This document shows, piece after piece, positions 42,966 through 51,178 of a stretch of DNA of 55,973 nt. The notes beneath the pieces are model-generated. The model did no database searches. It saw only the letters and a program-made list of their open reading frames with translations, and had not been told where the DNA came from. The first letter of the stretch is position 1. Every line of letters starts with the position of its first letter. Origin of the DNA: Alphaproteobacteria bacterium (GTDB lineage Bacteria > Pseudomonadota > Alphaproteobacteria > RF32 > CAG-239); assembly GCA_017528205.1 (NCBI GenBank), contig JAFXPE010000030.1, forward strand, positions 1-55,973. The letters are read 5' to 3'. The translations under genes and the position numbers were made by a program.

Positions 42966-45218
42966 ATGAAAAAACATACAAAAACATTATACACGTTGAC
43001 CGTGGCGCTCGGTTTGAGCACGGCAATGGTGGGTGTTGCCAGAGCGGACGCGGATATTGAGGTTAAAACTTATACGCCGCAACCTGTGGTACAACCGGAA
43101 CGTTTGGTCGCCGCACCGCAACCGATTTATGTTCAGGAAGAAGTTAAACCGGTGGTTGCCGAAAAAATCAAAATTGAACCACAACCGGTGAAAGTTCAGA
43201 CGCAACCGGTATATCAGCCGGTGCCGATGGTGGTTCCACAACCTGCTCCTCAGCCTGTTCCTTGCGTAACCGAAGAGTGTGCTCCGGCTCCTGTTGTTGA
43301 AACAGTGCCTTGTGTAACCGAAGAATGTGCACCGGAGCCTGTAATTGAACCGGCACCTTGTGTAACCGATGAGTGCATGCCACAGCCGGTAGTTGAACCG
43401 GTAATAATTTCGGAAGGACCGTGTGGCGGTTGCACGATGGAAAGTATTAAAATTCCGGGACCGTGCAACAGATGTATGGTTCATGAAGAAGAGCAAAAAA
43501 CCATAGAATTGCGTAATATTCCTTATACCCCGACGATTTATGATGATATTCAGCGTGATTGCTGTATGATGGCTCCTTTGGCTTTGGACCATGTTGATTT
43601 TCGTATTCAAAATAACGGAATTGACGGTCCGTACACCAACAGATTGGGCAACTATCGTTTCCGCATTTTCGGTTGCCGTCGTTTCAATAAAGAAGCACGT
43701 TTGAACAGCGGTCGTATTATGGAAAGAAATATTGATTTTGAAAAGGTGTTTGCCGATGCCGTGGATTCTTGCTACAAAGTTTTGCCGGCGCCGCGCGATT
43801 TGTGCTTGCAATCAGAGCCGCAAGAAACTCCGGAATATTTGCTGACGGCAGAAATTACCGATTACTTCATGAATGTGTGCGATGAGTATGATTGGAAAAA
43901 TGCCGAACAGAAAAATACTCGTAACGGTACGTCGGAAATTACGGTTACTTGGCGTTTGATGGATTTAACCAAGAGTACGGTTTATTGGAAAGGCGAAAGC
44001 ACCGGTTACGGTGAACTTTACGAAGGTGAGGAAAACGGCGAAAATCGCTTGATTGAACGTGCGTTTGCCGATGCCGCTTCCAATTTGCGTGCCATGACCG
44101 GATTTGAAGAACAGCTTATGCAACGTGTTCCGTTTGAAGAAGTTATGGCCAAGCGCTACGAAATTATTCAGGAAGAACGCGCCATTAACCCGATTAAGTG
44201 CGGTTATAAGAAGCAATATGAATGTGCGCAAAAATGTGAACTCGGCCGTCCGGGTGCGGATATGTCCTATTGCCAATCTTATTGCGGTTGCACCACTCCG
44301 AGTTGTCAGGCTCAGGCGATGATTGTGCCTCCGGTACAACAGGCTATTGTTCCGTTAACTCAAGCTGTTCCGGCACCGGTACCGGCACCAAGCCTTGATT
44401 CTTGCTTTGATGAAAACGGTAATATTATAGAAAACAGCGCTTGCCAGGTGGTTGATGATTCGTGGATTGATACCGGAGATGTTACCAGTTTGGATACATT
44501 GTGCGTGACCACCTCCGATCCGTGCAAGGCTTTAACTCCGGAAAATATGTATCGTTTGCGTTCTTCGGTGGTGCAAATTGAAGGCTCAAACGGCAAAAAA
44601 GGCGCCGGATTGCTGATTTCGGATCGCTATATTTTGACTTCGGGTGATTTGGTAAACAATGCTCAAAACAGCTTTACGGTCAGAACGGTTCGCAACGACG
44701 AATACGGTGCGCAGGCTATCAGAGTTAACTTGAGCAAAAATACCGCTTTGCTGTTGCTCGACAGACCTACCGAATATACTCCGCTGGCTCTGAATTTGAG
44801 CTTGCCGGAAGTCGGTCGCAACGGATATTTGACTTTGGGTATGCTCGATGTTAAAGATTTCAAAGATGGTGAAAACTATTTGGAAAACAGCGCAAAAATC
44901 GAAGGCTATCGCTATACGGAAGACCGCGGCGCAGAGATTTTGGTCAACACCTTTATTCAAAACGTTACGGTGGGCGGTGCGCTGTTCTACAAAGATTGTA
45001 CGGTAAGCGGTATGGCTCATTCCGGCATTAAGACCGATGACGGATTGGATGTTTATATTCCGACCGAAACGGCGTTGCGCAGCTTGGGTATCAGCATTTG
45101 CAATCACGAATATGTTGAAGAAAGCCCGTGGCAACAAACGGTTTACAAACCGGTAACGCAACAAATTCAGGTTATTCAGGCAATGCCTGAAGTTATGCCG
45201 ATTGAAGAGCGTAAATAA
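42966..45218 (+). CDS. Large exported protein with degenerate trypsin-like domain
   Basis: 750 residues from ATG 42966 (AGGAGG upstream). The signal peptide is LYTLTVALGLSTAMVGVARA. Residues 35-165 are Pro/Val/Gln-rich with three PCVTEEC(A/M)P-type repeats. Residues 185-400 form a Cys-containing alpha/beta domain with FRIFGCRRFNKEARL and LLTAEITDYF, which looks like a curli/lipoprotein assembly-type domain (weak). Residues about 420-445 hold a Cys cluster. The last 210 residues follow a trypsin/HtrA fold: VVQIEGSNGKKGAGLLISDRY, LTSGDLV where TAxHV would be, NTALLLLD where DxALL would be, and TVGGALF where GxSGGPL would be. All three catalytic residues appear replaced, so it is probably a pseudoprotease. 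It precedes three pilin genes. Confidence 0.72.
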   Translation: MKKHTKTLYTLTVALGLSTAMVGVARADADIEVKTYTPQPVVQPERLVAAPQPIYVQEEVKPVVAEKIKIEPQPVKVQTQPVYQPVPMVVPQPAPQPVPCVTEECAPAPVVETVPCVTEECAPEPVIEPAPCVTDECMPQPVVEPVIISEGPCGGCTMESIKIPGPCNRCMVHEEEQKTIELRNIPYTPTIYDDIQRDCCMMAPLALDHVDFRIQNNGIDGPYTNRLGNYRFRIFGCRRFNKEARLNSGRIMERNIDFEKVFADAVDSCYKVLPAPRDLCLQSEPQETPEYLLTAEITDYFMNVCDEYDWKNAEQKNTRNGTSEITVTWRLMDLTKSTVYWKGESTGYGELYEGEENGENRLIERAFADAASNLRAMTGFEEQLMQRVPFEEVMAKRYEIIQEERAINPIKCGYKKQYECAQKCELGRPGADMSYCQSYCGCTTPSCQAQAMIVPPVQQAIVPLTQAVPAPVPAPSLDSCFDENGNIIENSACQVVDDSWIDTGDVTSLDTLCVTTSDPCKALTPENMYRLRSSVVQIEGSNGKKGAGLLISDRYILTSGDLVNNAQNSFTVRTVRNDEYGAQAIRVNLSKNTALLLLDRPTEYTPLALNLSLPEVGRNGYLTLGMLDVKDFKDGENYLENSAKIEGYRYTEDRGAEILVNTFIQNVTVGGALFYKDCTVSGMAHSGIKTDDGLDVYIPTETALRSLGISICNHEYVEESPWQQTVYKPVTQQIQVIQAMPEVMPIEERK

Positions 45219-45231
45219 AAAGGTTATGATG

Positions 45232-45263
45232 TTTCGGCAGGGGAAGTTTTTCGTCTGCCGAAA
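45232..45263 (+). promoter_or_regulatory. Intercistronic hairpin before the pilin genes
   Basis: TTTCGGCAG (45232-45240) and CTGCCGAAA (45255-45263) form a perfect 9-bp stem with a 14-nt loop. No T run follows, so it is not a standard terminator; it could stabilise or delimit the pilin mRNA. Confidence 0.5.
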
Positions 45264-45287
45264 TGCTTAAAAAAGGGAGAAAATTAA

Positions 45288-45884
45288 ATGCAAACAATAA
45301 ATCAGTCCGGACGTTCGATGATTGAAATGTTGGGCGTATTGGCGATTATCGGTGTTTTGACCGCCGGAGGTTTAACGATTGTGGGAAAGGCGCGTCATCA
45401 ACAAGAGTTGACGCAACTGCTTTCGGAAACGGCGGAAATTGTCAGCAGTATTAAAAAAATGGCTTGCGATTATGATGACGGGTATGCTTCTTATGTAAAT
45501 ATGCTGTGCCAATCCAATGGGCAACCGAACGGTACTACGTGTACAATCAGCGGCAAGGACAGCTATATTACCACTTCAAGTGATGCGAAGGTTAAAGCCA
45601 TACCTGATCCGGCAACCTTAACGACAGAAGGGGTAAATTATTTTGATGTGGAAATTTCCGAGATATCTAAGGATGCTTGCGTATATTTGGCTTCAAGCGA
45701 CTGGGGACGGCGGAATACCAACGGTTTTTTAGGCGCATATTCTGATGCTTCGGGCAAGCCGAGCAGCGCCAGCCCGAACGATGAACCGATTGATCCGGTA
45801 CTCGCGCTTAGTTATTGCGCAGAAGAAGACGGTGTTATTAAAAAACCGCTGCATTTGCTGTTTTTAGCTTGTCAGAAAAATTAA
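45288..45884 (+). CDS. Type IV pilin-like protein 1
   Basis: 198 residues. A short polar leader ends in Gly, followed by RSMIEMLGVLAIIGVLTAGG, with Glu at +5 after the likely cleavage glycine, the class III prepilin pattern for prepilin peptidase. The globular part has paired cysteines (MACDYDD, MLCQS, TCTIS) and the shared motif DACVYLASSDWG...TNGFLG, and ends CQKN. It would be processed and assembled into a pilus or pseudopilus. GGGAG precedes the ATG. No assembly ATPase, platform protein or prepilin peptidase gene lies in the window. Confidence 0.85.
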   Translation: MQTINQSGRSMIEMLGVLAIIGVLTAGGLTIVGKARHQQELTQLLSETAEIVSSIKKMACDYDDGYASYVNMLCQSNGQPNGTTCTISGKDSYITTSSDAKVKAIPDPATLTTEGVNYFDVEISEISKDACVYLASSDWGRRNTNGFLGAYSDASGKPSSASPNDEPIDPVLALSYCAEEDGVIKKPLHLLFLACQKN

Positions 45885-45900
45885 ATTTAAGGGATAAAAA

Positions 45901-46542
45901 ATGATTAAAACAGATTTACAAAACGGACGTTCGATGATTGAAATGCTGGGGGTATTAGCCATTATAGGTGTATTATCTGTTGGTGGTCTTGCCGGCTATT
46001 CAAAAGCTATGACAAGATATAAAGTAAATAAAACTACCGAAGAAGTTATGCTGATTGCTAACAGTATCCGCTCAGTATATGCGAACAAAAAAAATTATGA
46101 AACTATGAATTGTTATATTAATAATTCAACGGGAAGTTTTGAAGGGAGCGGCTGTGCACTTTTGAAAGAAGTTCTCTATCCCGAAGGAATGTGGGATAGC
46201 GACACGGGGATGAGCAATTTATTTGGTGGTACTATTCAAGTAGGTGCTTTTGGTAGAAGAATAGGCAATGATAAAAAAGCATTTATTGTGCTATTGAACA
46301 AACTTCGACAAAATGATTGTATAAATTTGGCCACAGTCGATTGGGGCTCCGCTTCAGGTTTTATATCTGTTGGTGTTAACAAAGACACGATACCTGTTTA
46401 TGAAGATAATTGTTCAAGCACAAGTTCCAATGGAAATGCTTTGGCTTGTGTGAAGGATGGCAGTGTTCCAATGTCGGTCGGTGCAGCTGCTCGTGCTTGC
46501 AAAAATAACAGTAAAAATTTTATACAGCTTAAGTTTTATTAA
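45901..46542 (+). CDS. Type IV pilin-like protein 2
   Basis: 213 residues, 16 bp after pilin 1. The leader ends GRSMIEMLGVLAIIGVLSVGG with Glu5. The globular part differs from its neighbours: a long helix to about residue 60, MNCYINNSTGSFEGSGC, a Gly/Met-rich patch (GMWDSDTGMSNLFGG), the shared motif NDCINLATVDWG...SGFISVG, and a C-terminal Cys pair (ALACVKDG, ARACKNN) before KNFIQLKFY. It is AT-richer and uses more rare-looking codons than pilin 1, possibly a different recombination history. Confidence 0.85.
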   Translation: MIKTDLQNGRSMIEMLGVLAIIGVLSVGGLAGYSKAMTRYKVNKTTEEVMLIANSIRSVYANKKNYETMNCYINNSTGSFEGSGCALLKEVLYPEGMWDSDTGMSNLFGGTIQVGAFGRRIGNDKKAFIVLLNKLRQNDCINLATVDWGSASGFISVGVNKDTIPVYEDNCSSTSSNGNALACVKDGSVPMSVGAAARACKNNSKNFIQLKFY

Positions 46543-46667
46543 ACTGCAAGTTATACAAAAAACGCCTCGATACGGAGGATACCACAAGCTGTGATACAAC
46601 AGCAAAGTTACATCTGATTTACAGAGCATGCGGTTGCAACGTGTGCAGTCAATAAAGGAGATATGAA

Positions 46668-47231
46668 ATGAAAAAAGATTTACAAAACGGACGTTCGATG
46701 ATTGAAATGCTGGGTGTGTTGGCAATTATCGGAGTTTTAACGGTTGGCGGATTTAACTTGGTCAGCAAGGCCACCACCGAAAACAGAATAAATAATGTGA
46801 TTGATGAAGTCAGCTCACTTTCGCATCGGGTGAGATCAATTTTCCGCGATTATGTGACTACCGTAAAGCCGGCAACGAATACGGATTTTACCAAATATGT
46901 TTATGATGCGAGAGCATATCCGGATGTTTTGACTTACAATGACTCGGCTTGTTCCGGAGGATTTATCGATGATGAAGATGTTTGTATGAAAATAACGTAT
47001 GAAAAGACCGGAAGTGACGATATGGAAGTTCACTATTTTATTTTGGAATTGTCAAACTTGAATGATGAAGTTTGTATGGGATTGGCCAACGGCAGTTGGG
47101 GCACGTCTGCAACTAACGGTTTCCTGGGTATCGGTTTTAACAAAAATAGTCTTAGCCCGAGGGTTGATTTAGGAGATGCAACAGCAGGATGTGATGGTGA
47201 TGATAAAACTCTCTATCTAAAATTTAAATAA
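46668..47231 (+). CDS. Type IV pilin-like protein 3
   Basis: 187 residues. GRSMIEMLGVLAIIGVLTVGG with Glu5 opens the protein; the mature part has a helix with ENRINNVIDEVSSLSHRV, the cysteines SACSGGF and EDVCMKI, the shared motif DEVCMGLANGSWG...TNGFLGIGFNKN, and a C-terminus DDKTLYLKFK like that of pilin 2 (FIQLKFY). AAAGGAG precedes the ATG. A 125-bp gap with small hairpins separates it from pilin 2, so it may be transcribed or processed separately. Confidence 0.85.
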   Translation: MKKDLQNGRSMIEMLGVLAIIGVLTVGGFNLVSKATTENRINNVIDEVSSLSHRVRSIFRDYVTTVKPATNTDFTKYVYDARAYPDVLTYNDSACSGGFIDDEDVCMKITYEKTGSDDMEVHYFILELSNLNDEVCMGLANGSWGTSATNGFLGIGFNKNSLSPRVDLGDATAGCDGDDKTLYLKFK

Positions 47232-47255
47232 TCTCTTTGGTTAAGATTAAAAAAG

Positions 47256-47279
47256 CGCCGGAAACTCCGGCGTTTTTTT
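47256..47279. terminator. Bidirectional terminator between pilins and the AnmK-like gene
   Basis: CGCCGGA (47256-47262) pairs with TCCGGCG (47266-47272), followed by seven T; an A run on the left serves the opposite strand. The convergent AnmK-like gene ends at 47285. Confidence 0.92.
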
Positions 47280-47284
47280 GTGGT

Positions 47285-48556
47285 TCAGCAATCTTGCCAA
47301 CCTTTGGCCGCGCGGTTGATACAATCGTCATAACCGGAGCGATTTGCCTGCGGAAGTGCCGTAACTCCGCAAACAACCGTTTTTTCAGCTTTGATGATTT
47401 CCGGAATTTCCCAAGCCTTATTTTCCAATTTATAACGCGCCAAATCGGCAAAAAGACGCGCTTCCATATAATCTCCGAATGCCGATTGCTTAACCGTAGG
47501 CGATTGTGTAAATCTGCGGGAAAATTCCGCAAAAGCGGTTTGATGCTCCGGCAATACAAAGCCTTTGCCGTGCAATAAATCATCAAAACTTTTGCGCACC
47601 AACGGATTTTTCCAGCCGCCGCCGAACAGAATAAACGCCGATGGCAGGGAAATGCTTTTTTCTATCAGCGTTAAGGCCTGAATGGCAATATAAGCCGCAA
47701 AATATTCAAAAGTGTGTACGGCATTGTTAAACGGTATTTTTTGCTGCTCGGCATAAGCGAAAATTTCGTCTTTGTGATAATACGCCGGATCGCCCGATTT
47801 AGGGAGCGGTGTTTCATAATATTGTCGCCCGGTGTTAAACAAATATTGCAAAAACTCAGTATTTAAGCTTCCCGCGGCACCGATTTTTCCGTTTTCATCA
47901 AAAGCCAAATCGGTGTGTTGGCGAATATAGTTATCGGTATATTCGTTGAACGGACCGGCATCGGCACCGAGCTCAGCTACGCCGTTGGCGATTAAGGCAA
48001 AATTGGAGGTGTTGCCGCCGTTATAATAAAAGCCGTCGCCTTCGCTGGCGGCAATATGCGCATTGTGCGGTGGTACCAACGGTGCACCATCAAAACCGGC
48101 CATCAGCGGAGCAGAGCGAAAATCGTAAACCACCGGAATTTGAGTTAAATCAGCCAACATTTTGCCAGAGCCGATTTGCAAGGTGTAGGGTTTTGTGCCC
48201 TCAAGACGAGCCTTGCTCGGCGGATTGTGGTCAAGGGTTTTGCCATGAAAACCGATGGCGTTGATGCTGCTTTTATCTATATTATTTAGTGCGCACATTT
48301 CGTTGATGCAGTCGGCAACTTGGCGGATATATTCGTCGTGGAGCGGCAAAAATTCAGAAAGCGACAAAATTTCGGCGCTTGTTTTGTTGTAAACAAGGCG
48401 GCGCAAGTGTTCGATTTTTTGTTGCATATCTTGAGAATAAGTCTTGGTGTAGGTACAGATATCGCGCATTTTATCGCCGTCAAATTCAGTCAGCACCAAG
48501 TCAATCGCGTCCATGGAGTTGCCGGTCATGTTGCCGATAATGCGATATTTTGCCAT
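47285..48556 (-). CDS. anmK: Anhydro-N-acetylmuramic acid kinase family protein
   Basis: 423 residues, AnmK length is about 370, so slightly long. The phosphate-binding start is IGNMTGNSMDAID (family GTMSGTSLDGID), with AIGFHGKTLDHNPP, LQIGSGKMLADLTQIPVVYDFR, the stretch LVPPHNAHI and GADAGPFNEYTDNYI (family DTGPGN). It would phosphorylate 1,6-anhydro-MurNAc to MurNAc-6-P in cell-wall recycling, the product of lytic transglycosylases such as the one at 3532. Motif changes (Asn for Thr, Ala for Gly) leave some doubt about substrate. AGGAGG precedes the ATG. Confidence 0.78.
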   Translation of the reverse strand: MAKYRIIGNMTGNSMDAIDLVLTEFDGDKMRDICTYTKTYSQDMQQKIEHLRRLVYNKTSAEILSLSEFLPLHDEYIRQVADCINEMCALNNIDKSSINAIGFHGKTLDHNPPSKARLEGTKPYTLQIGSGKMLADLTQIPVVYDFRSAPLMAGFDGAPLVPPHNAHIAASEGDGFYYNGGNTSNFALIANGVAELGADAGPFNEYTDNYIRQHTDLAFDENGKIGAAGSLNTEFLQYLFNTGRQYYETPLPKSGDPAYYHKDEIFAYAEQQKIPFNNAVHTFEYFAAYIAIQALTLIEKSISLPSAFILFGGGWKNPLVRKSFDDLLHGKGFVLPEHQTAFAEFSRRFTQSPTVKQSAFGDYMEARLFADLARYKLENKAWEIPEIIKAEKTVVCGVTALPQANRSGYDDCINRAAKGWQDC

Positions 48557-48632
48557 GTTTCCTCCTGCGGTTAGGTTTGCACGACTGCCGGCGAGATTTT
48601 TTACGGAATCGGTCGGAAGAAAGTCCGATTAT

Positions 48633-49346
48633 TTATTCCGGTTGCGCCTCATTCGGTTGTGCTTCATCTGTTGAATTCGGCGTTGCTTCCGGTATAGCTT
48701 CAACCGCGTTGGTTTCAGCGCCGTCTACCGCATTTTCGCCCTCGGATTCTTCATCATTTTCAGCTTCTTCTATATCGGCTTCGTCGGCTTCATCGTAAGA
48801 GAATTCCGTCGGTTGCGGAGCTTGTCGCTTCGGGGCGTTTTCTTCCTGCATTTCCGCAATCGGTTGTGTCTGAGTTTCAGTCGGTTGCTCCTCGGTTGCA
48901 TCTTGATGTTGCTGCGGCAGACTTTCGTGAACTCTCAATGCTTCTTCGGAAAGCAATAAACTTTTATCTACTTTCTTATCGACGCAGCTCAACAGCCACA
49001 CATCATAAATCGGGTGCTCCACGGCGTGAGTCGCCGGAGATGAAGAAATCATCCAACCGCGAAAAATATTAACGTCTTCGCCTTTTAAGGTTTTATCCGA
49101 AATGTCGGCAAAGGCAAAGTTATCCGGTGCTTCCTCCATCGGACGGGTTTTGCACGAGCGTACCACAATGGAAAGCGAGCCGAAAGTAACCAAACCGCCG
49201 ACCGGAACATAAATAACGCTGACTTGGCCGGTTATTTTATCCATTGCCTGCATTTTGGCCGTGTTTTTATCTATGCCGGTTGCCTCGGCAAGATTTGCCG
49301 CCGTTAAAAAAAGGCAACTCAAAAAAGTCAAAAGTTTTTTATTCAT
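48633..49346 (-). CDS. DUF2155 domain exported protein
   Basis: 237 residues. A signal peptide (NKKLLTFLSCLFLTAANLAEA), then the DUF2155 domain (about 28-135): AKMQAMDKITGQVSVIYVPVGG, FGSLSIVVRSCKTRPMEEAPDNFAF, FRGWMISSSPATHAVEHPIYDVWLLSC, with two cysteines likely bonded. The rest is an acidic Gln/Glu/Pro-rich tail of about 100 residues, longer than typical. Alphaproteobacterial DUF2155 genes commonly sit beside mlaD-like genes, as here, where it overlaps the mlaD gene by 8 bp. The function is unknown; an envelope role is likely. Confidence 0.88.
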   Translation of the reverse strand: MNKKLLTFLSCLFLTAANLAEATGIDKNTAKMQAMDKITGQVSVIYVPVGGLVTFGSLSIVVRSCKTRPMEEAPDNFAFADISDKTLKGEDVNIFRGWMISSSPATHAVEHPIYDVWLLSCVDKKVDKSLLLSEEALRVHESLPQQHQDATEEQPTETQTQPIAEMQEENAPKRQAPQPTEFSYDEADEADIEEAENDEESEGENAVDGAETNAVEAIPEATPNSTDEAQPNEAQPE

Positions 49347-49800
49347 TTTTGTTTCCGCTGTCCGTTACCATAAAGATTACTTCGCCAACCATATCTTCAA
49401 GGGTTTTGAAATCTTTGGTTTTGGCAAAAGTGTCGCCTTCCTGCAAATATTCCTTTTCTTTTCCCGGTTCGATTTTTACAAATTTATCGCCCATCAAACC
49501 GTCACCGACAATGGTGGCAACGCTGTCTTTAGGCAACTTAACGTCAGAGCCGATGCTCATAACCACATCAACGGTATAATCTTCGTTGTTGAGTTGCTGT
49601 GCGGTAACGGTGCCGACCTTAATGCCGTTGATTCTGACATCAGAGCCGGTGCTTAAACCGCCGACCTTCAAAAACTCGGCCTTTACGGTGTAGCCTTTAA
49701 CCACTTGCAAATCGGAAACCCGATAAGCAAAGCCCAAAAACAGTAACGCAATAATCAGAACAACAAGTCCCATAATGGTTTCAACAGGTTTTTTGCGCAT
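49339..49800 (-). CDS. mlaD: MlaD-family protein 2 (MCE domain)
   Basis: 153 residues: one membrane anchor (TIMGLVVLIIALLFLGFAYRV, about 8-28), then the MCE domain KAEFLKVGGLSTGSDVRING with KVGTV, and DVKLPKDSVATIVGDGLMGDKFVKIEPGKEKEYL. MlaD forms the periplasmic hexamer that carries phospholipids between membranes for the Mla transporter. No mlaE or mlaF is in the window. GGAGA precedes the ATG, 2 bp after the upstream MlaD gene. Confidence 0.9.
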   Translation of the reverse strand: MRKKPVETIMGLVVLIIALLFLGFAYRVSDLQVVKGYTVKAEFLKVGGLSTGSDVRINGIKVGTVTAQQLNNEDYTVDVVMSIGSDVKLPKDSVATIVGDGLMGDKFVKIEPGKEKEYLQEGDTFAKTKDFKTLEDMVGEVIFMVTDSGNKNE

Positions 49801-49802
49801 TT

Positions 49803-50312
49803 TTAGTTCTCCATTTCTTGTGTGTCGGTTTGAGGTGCGGCTGATTTGCGCTTAGCTTTGCCCAAAGATATAACTCGGTCAATCAGTTCTTCCAAAATAA
49901 TGGCGTCTTGCGTAAACGAAAATTCTCCTTTGTCGGCAATAAAATCTTCTGAGCCGCCCGGTTCCACCTCAATATATTTTTTACCCATTATGCCGGAGCT
50001 GACAATGGCCGCGCTGCTGTCGTCCGGTATGGAAATTTCTTTGCGGATTTTAAGTTCCAGAGTGGCGCGAAAATCGTCGTCGAGCTGAACTCCGTTAACA
50101 TAGCCGACATCAATGCCGGCCAAGCGCACTTTATCGCCGATGCTTAAGCCGTCGGTGTGGTTAAATGTGGCAAAAACGGAATAATCGGTATCTTCGGCGC
50201 CTTTCCATTTGTTGCGGTCAAGCTTGATAATCAGGGCAATAAGCAGACTTACCCCCAATACACACAAACCGATGATAAAGTTTCTTGATTCTTCTTTTGT
50301 AAATTCAGACAA
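49803..50312 (-). CDS. MlaD-family protein 1 (MCE domain)
   Basis: 169 residues with the same plan as its downstream neighbour: membrane anchor IIGLCVLGVSLLIALIIKL, MCE domain FNHTDGLSIGDKVRLAGIDVGYV, then ISIPDDSSAAIVSSGIMGKKYIEVEPGGSEDFI, and a polar tail. It starts with TTG nine bases after GGAG. Two consecutive single-MCE proteins of similar length suggest duplication followed by divergence, perhaps a mixed hexamer (inference). Confidence 0.88.
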   Translation of the reverse strand: MSEFTKEESRNFIIGLCVLGVSLLIALIIKLDRNKWKGAEDTDYSVFATFNHTDGLSIGDKVRLAGIDVGYVNGVQLDDDFRATLELKIRKEISIPDDSSAAIVSSGIMGKKYIEVEPGGSEDFIADKGEFSFTQDAIILEELIDRVISLGKAKRKSAAPQTDTQEMEN

Positions 50313-50459
50313 TTTTATTTGCTCCGTATAAGCTTTTTGTTAATTATTAACTCATTAAAATCAATTTGTCATCAATGTTTTTTATTATGTTGAAAAAAAA
50401 CGCGTAATGTGTTTAGATGACTTATAATTGATATAAGGTTGCAAAAATGAGAGTTTAAT

Positions 50460-51170
50460 ATGCTGAAAGTAAAAAATGTTTCAAAAACTTTTGACGACAA
50501 AGTGGCGTTAAGCGAGGTATCGTTTCAGATTAAAAACGGCAAAATCGTGGCCCTGTTGGGGGAAAACGGCGCCGGAAAATCGACTCTGTTGCGCATTTTG
50601 GGCGGTTATTACGAAGCCGACAACGGTGAAATAAAATCAGATGACATTGATTTGAGTACACAGCGCACCGAATATTTGCAAAATGTAGGCTATGTGCAGG
50701 AAATTTCCGCCCTCTACAGCGAAATGACGGTGTATGATTTTTTGGATTTTGTGGCCGGTATTCGCGAAGTTGCGGCAGATAAAATTGCCGACCGAATTAA
50801 AGAAACGGTGGAAATGTTGCAGCTTAAAGAAGTTTTGACGCAAAAAAACGAAACCTTATCCAAAGGCTTTAAGAAAAGGGTGGAGCTGGCGGCCGTTTTG
50901 CTTTCGGAACCGAAGGTGCTTTTGCTTGATGAACCGACGGAAGGACTGGACCCGAACCAGAAAGCAACCATTCGGAATATCATCAAAAAATATGCCAAAG
51001 ATCACACGGTGATTATATCTACGCACACGCTGGAAGATGTGGAAGCGCTGGCCGGTTCGGTTTTGTTGCTGCACAAGGGAAAATTGCTGTTTGACTGTGA
51101 CTTGGCCACATTTAAGAAAAACGCCGAAAATGATTTGTTGGCGTCATTTCAAAAAGTTACGTCTGATTGA
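50460..51170 (+). CDS. ABC transporter ATPase, Gld/ABC-2 type
   Basis: 236 residues, a complete ABC ATPase. Walker A is GENGAGKST (about 34-42). The Q-loop is VQEISALYSEMT. The signature is LSKGFKKRV (about 136-144) in place of LSGGQ, a change common in GldA-like ATPases. Walker B is VLLLDEPTEGLDP and the H-loop is ISTHTLE. It drives the permease encoded 8 bp downstream. The substrate is unknown. Confidence 0.9.
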   Translation: MLKVKNVSKTFDDKVALSEVSFQIKNGKIVALLGENGAGKSTLLRILGGYYEADNGEIKSDDIDLSTQRTEYLQNVGYVQEISALYSEMTVYDFLDFVAGIREVAADKIADRIKETVEMLQLKEVLTQKNETLSKGFKKRVELAAVLLSEPKVLLLDEPTEGLDPNQKATIRNIIKKYAKDHTVIISTHTLEDVEALAGSVLLLHKGKLLFDCDLATFKKNAENDLLASFQKVTSD

Positions 51171-51178
51171 GAGGGATT

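Noticed and set aside
42987..43811. Minus-strand open frame of 274 codons opposite the exported pseudoprotease
   Set aside because: Low-complexity Arg/Asn/Phe-rich shadow of the Pro/Val/Gln repeats on the plus strand.
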